A stretch of 64,000 nucleotides of DNA from Cyanobacterium sp. uoEpiScrs1 (GTDB lineage: Bacteria; Cyanobacteriota; Cyanobacteriia; Cyanobacteriales; Microcystaceae), in NCBI RefSeq assembly GCF_947331815.1, contig NZ_OX373462.1:2237040-2301039 (forward strand). Direction: 5' to 3'. This document shows, one piece after another, positions 61,042-64,000 of this stretch. The notes beneath the pieces were generated by a model. The model had not been told where the DNA came from. It saw nothing but the letters and a program-made list of their open reading frames with translations, and did no database searches. Numbering within the stretch: position 1 is the first letter of the stretch; each line of letters opens with the position of its first letter. A program made the position numbers and the translations under genes.

Positions 61042-62205
61042 CTACTTACCCATACCTAACTGTTGAGCTTTCTGATACACTTTTCCTTCCGTTAATAATG
61101 ACGGCGCAATAACGACCTCAACCTGTTGCATATCTTTGATGTTCTTTGCTCCTAAGGTTCCCATACTAGTTTTAAGTGCACCCAGTAAGTTGTGAGTTCC
61201 ATCATCTAGTCTGGCTGGTCCAGTGAGGATTTCCTTAATTGTTCCAGTGCTACCAACATTAATCCTAGTTCCCCTGGGTAACACTGGAGAAGGAGTCGCC
61301 ATACCCCAATGATATCCACGTCCAGGGGCTTCTATAGATCGAGCAATTGGAGATCCAATCATCACGGCATCGGCTCCACAAGCAACACACTTACAAATAT
61401 CTCCTCCTGTTATCACGCCCCCATCGGCAATTACAGGGATATAGTCCCCAGTTTTTTGGTAATATTCATCGCGTGCCGCAGCACAGTCAGCTATAGCAGT
61501 TGCTTGGGGGACCCCTACCCCTAAAACACCACGAGAGGTACAAGCAGCTCCAGGTCCTATTCCCACTAAGATACTAGCTGCACCAGCTTTCATCAGATTT
61601 AATGCGACTTCGTAGGTGACACAGTTGCCTAAAATAACTGGCATAGGCATTTCTTGACAAAATCGGCTTAAATCTAGGGAGTTAATAGATTTAGGAGAAA
61701 AATGATCCGTAGAAACTACTGTTGCCTGAACAAACAATAAGTCTGCTCCTGCTTCGGCCACAATTTGACCATATTGAGAAGCTCCTGCTGGAGTCAGACT
61801 AACTGCTGCAATGCTTCCTTTGGCTTTGATATCAATGATGCGTTTCTTGATTAATTCCGGGTCGATAGGTTTGGCATATAGTTCTTGCATTAACCCTACA
61901 AATTTCGATGTCCCAACTGATACGATGCGATCAAGAATAGGATAAGGGTCTTCATAACGGGTTTGTATTCCTTCTAAGTTGAGAACTCCTATTGCTCCTA
62001 ACTCGGATAGCAGTACCGCCATTTTGACATCAACAACTCCATCCATTGCACTAGCGATAATAGGTATATTTCTTTCAATACCACCAATAGTCCAGTTAGT
62101 CTGTGCTAAACTCGGATCCAAAGTACAGTTTCCGGGAACAAGAGCAATTTCATCTATCCCGTAGGCTCGCCGGGCAATTTTACCTTTACCTATCACTATA
62201 TCCAC
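61042..62205 (-). CDS. guaB3: GuaB3-family IMP dehydrogenase
   Basis: A 387-residue member of the GuaB3 group, IMP dehydrogenases without the regulatory CBS (Bateman) pair, known from cyanobacteria and actinobacteria. It would convert IMP to XMP toward GMP and so works downstream of purF and purL. The catalytic-Cys loop is [15 protein letters not shown] (near residue 220), and [20 protein letters not shown] gives the phosphate-binding part. There is no insertion between barrel strands. The start ATG gives [18 protein letters not shown], the family N-terminus. A classic GuaB may also exist outside the window. Confidence 0.9.
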   Translation of the reverse strand: MDIVIGKGKIARRAYGIDEIALVPGNCTLDPSLAQTNWTIGGIERNIPIIASAMDGVVDVKMAVLLSELGAIGVLNLEGIQTRYEDPYPILDRIVSVGTSKFVGLMQELYAKPIDPELIKKRIIDIKAKGSIAAVSLTPAGASQYGQIVAEAGADLLFVQATVVSTDHFSPKSINSLDLSRFCQEMPMPVILGNCVTYEVALNLMKAGAASILVGIGPGAACTSRGVLGVGVPQATAIADCAAARDEYYQKTGDYIPVIADGGVITGGDICKCVACGADAVMIGSPIARSIEAPGRGYHWGMATPSPVLPRGTRINVGSTGTIKEILTGPARLDDGTHNLLGALKTSMGTLGAKNIKDMQQVEVVIAPSLLTEGKVYQKAQQLGMGK

Positions 62206-62997
62206 GAATTTATATCCTATTTCCGATAAGTATTAGTTTAGATTATCAAACTTTGAGAGGTTTAGGGATCGGGCTCTCAGAATTATTTAAGAAATTTCCA
62301 CAAGTATTAGAGCTAGGGAGAATATAAAATTTATATAGTAAAATAAGATTAAACAAAAAGTTTAGGTATGAACACTATATAAATCTTTCAGTAAAGAAAT
62401 TCTGCTTTTTTTACTTAGAAGTAGCAACAATAATATTTTATACTGACATCATAACTGTTATTGAAGAAACTATTAGTTATGCAATTAAAATTTTTACTTG
62501 CTTGATGTTGATTAATATTTTAAAATCCAACAAAAACATGCATAGTAATAATCAAACTCTTATAGAACAAAAACAATTACAGTATTTTTAGAACAATCTT
62601 ATTTAAGGTAATTTATATTGCAAATAACAATAAACATGTCTTAAATCGATTGCTTCTTATTTCCTTGCTAGTTAAGTTTGATAAATGCAATAACCAAACA
62701 AATAAGTATTATTGATATTATTTCGACAACGATTTTTTTTATTAATCATAATACTATAAACAGTAAGTAAATTAATTAAACCACAGCATTTTATTATAAA
62801 AGAAGTATGATAGTTAGGAAAAAGCCATAAATAAAAACAAAAATGTAGAATATATCTAACCTGACTTTTAGCTATTATTTATTGCTCTTGCCAAATTTCT
62901 TAAACCTGAATAAAGGATTAGAGTAAACATAAAATCCTACAGATAGTGGATACAATAACCTCGGTTTGTTTTATTTATCTACTTTACAAAAACGCTT
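62206..62997. other. Divergent gap between guaB3 and carB
   Basis: 792 bp of AT-rich DNA between two start codons. No gene, long inverted repeat or riboswitch is apparent. The last part should hold the carB promoter. Confidence 0.4.
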
Positions 62998-64000
62998 ATG
63001 CCACGCCGCAACGACTTAAAAAAAATCTTAATTTTAGGTGCAGGACCCATCGTTATCGGACAAGCTTGCGAATTTGATTATTCTGGGACTCAAGCTTGTA
63101 AAGCATTGCGAGAAGAAGGATATGAAATTGTATTAGTCAACTCCAATCCTGCATCCATTATGACCGATCCTGAAATGGCTAATCGCACTTATATTGAACC
63201 ATTGACTCCCAATATAGTAGAAAAAGTTATTGCCAAAGAACGTCCTGATGCGTTATTGCCAACAATGGGAGGTCAAACTGCTCTCAATGTAACAGTTTCT
63301 TTAGCCAAAACTGGAGTTTTGGATAGGTACAATGTGGAGTTGATTGGCGCAAAACTGTCAGCTATTGAAATGGCAGAGGATCGAGAGTTATTCAAAACAG
63401 CAATGGCTAAAATTGGGGTTCCTGTTTGTCCTTCTGGTATTGCCAGTACTCTCAAACAAGCACGGACAATTTGTCAAGAAATTGGACCTTATCCCTTGAT
63501 AATACGCCCTGCATTCACTCTAGGAGGAACAGGAGGGGGAATTGCTTATAATCAAGAAGAATTTGAAGCAATGGTGCAAGTTGGCATTGATATGTCCCCT
63601 GTTTCTCAAATTTTAATCGAAAAATCTTTGTTGGGGTGGAAAGAATATGAATTAGAGGTAATGCGAGACTTAGCTGACAATGTGGTCATTATCTGTTCAA
63701 TTGAAAACTTTGACCCTATGGGAATCCATACGGGGGACTCTATCACAGTAGCGCCCGCACAGACATTAACTGATAAAGAATATCAACGATTAAGAGACTA
63801 TTCTCAAGCAATTATCCGTCAAATTGGAGTAGAAACAGGTGGATCCAACATCCAATTTTCTGTTAACCCTGTCAACGGAGATGTGATCGTCATTGAAATG
63901 AATCCCCGTGTATCACGATCATCTGCATTGGCATCTAAAGCGACAGGATTTCCCATTGCTAAAATAGCCGCTAAACTAGCTGTGGGATATACTCTCAACG
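62998..64000 (+). CDS. carB: Carbamoyl-phosphate synthase large subunit (3' end cut by the window)
   Basis: CarB makes carbamoyl phosphate for pyrimidines and arginine from bicarbonate, ammonia and two ATP. The first 334 residues are visible, and the frame is open to the window edge. It starts [20 protein letters not shown], and the ATP-grasp part shows [16 protein letters not shown] near residue 170 and [20 protein letters not shown] near 300, both conserved. The small subunit CarA is not seen. The ATG at 62998-63000 gives the normal N-terminus. Confidence 0.97.
   Translation, partial: MPRRNDLKKILILGAGPIVIGQACEFDYSGTQACKALREEGYEIVLVNSNPASIMTDPEMANRTYIEPLTPNIVEKVIAKERPDALLPTMGGQTALNVTVSLAKTGVLDRYNVELIGAKLSAIEMAEDRELFKTAMAKIGVPVCPSGIASTLKQARTICQEIGPYPLIIRPAFTLGGTGGGIAYNQEEFEAMVQVGIDMSPVSQILIEKSLLGWKEYELEVMRDLADNVVIICSIENFDPMGIHTGDSITVAPAQTLTDKEYQRLRDYSQAIIRQIGVETGGSNIQFSVNPVNGDVIVIEMNPRVSRSSALASKATGFPIAKIAAKLAVGYTLN

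Noticed and set aside
1..64000. tRNA genes, rRNA, CRISPR arrays and insertion sequences
   Set aside because: By eye I found no tRNA-like T-arm with acceptor pairing in the gaps, no repeat-spacer array and no transposase. A tRNAscan run could still find one I missed.

Overview
This window comes from a strongly AT-rich, gene-sparse cyanobacterial chromosome. The cyanobacterial assignment rests on several lineage-typical genes: the nitrogen regulator NtcA, a GuaB3-type IMP dehydrogenase, a chorismate lyase of the plastoquinone-pathway type, DUF3084 and DUF3318 proteins, a BT1-family folate/biopterin carrier, HpnB, and the rpsL-rpsG-fusA-tuf-rpsJ order of the str operon. My gene calls add up to about 43 kb of 64 kb. 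The rest lies in many gaps of 0.3 to 1.5 kb of AT-rich DNA with few or no genes. No insertion sequence, CRISPR array, rRNA or convincing tRNA was seen. This pattern suits a reduced or decaying genome of the nitrogen-fixing unicellular lineage that includes UCYN-A and diatom spheroid bodies. That placement is inference and needs a phylogeny.

Layout. 1-4.1 kb: purine synthesis (3' part of purL, then purF), closed by two hairpins. 4.3-10.8 kb: sbcC, two small cyanobacterial proteins, folB, a rhomboid protease and pgsA. 11.7-17.3 kb: a minus-strand block iscA-like, rpsL, rpsG, fusA, tuf, rpsJ, with long spacers that carry repeats and stems, ending in a perfect 44-bp palindrome. 18-31 kb: thiL, an adenosine deaminase relative, maf, an ABC ATPase with its membrane-protein partner, a TPR protein, an EamA carrier, a BT1 carrier and fabI, separated by the largest gaps. 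31.6-34.2 kb: ntcA, a DUF3084 protein and a YqgF-like nuclease on the plus strand. 34.8-43.4 kb: peptide-binding lipoprotein, folC, aldo/keto reductase, wecA-like transferase and glyA. 43.6-49.6 kb: a small Cys protein, a candidate structured RNA, cysE, then a plus-strand run of TPR protein, thioredoxin-like protein, fetB-like permease and hpnB. 50.3-64 kb: hisIE, argD, tsaB, an orphan adenine methylase, an exported protein, truB, chorismate lyase, DUF177, guaB3 and the 5' part of carB.

The genes are mostly core: purine, pyrimidine/arginine, histidine, folate, thiamine, fatty-acid, phospholipid and translation functions. The features most worth a second look lie between the genes. They are a promoter-linked nested-stem RNA candidate at about 43952-44058, a 33-bp tandem duplication that split an ATGA start/stop junction at 24094-24159, a tsaB-like relic at 55518-55562 just past an orphan DNA methylase, several long perfect palindromes at gene ends, and structured or repetitive spacers inside the str operon.
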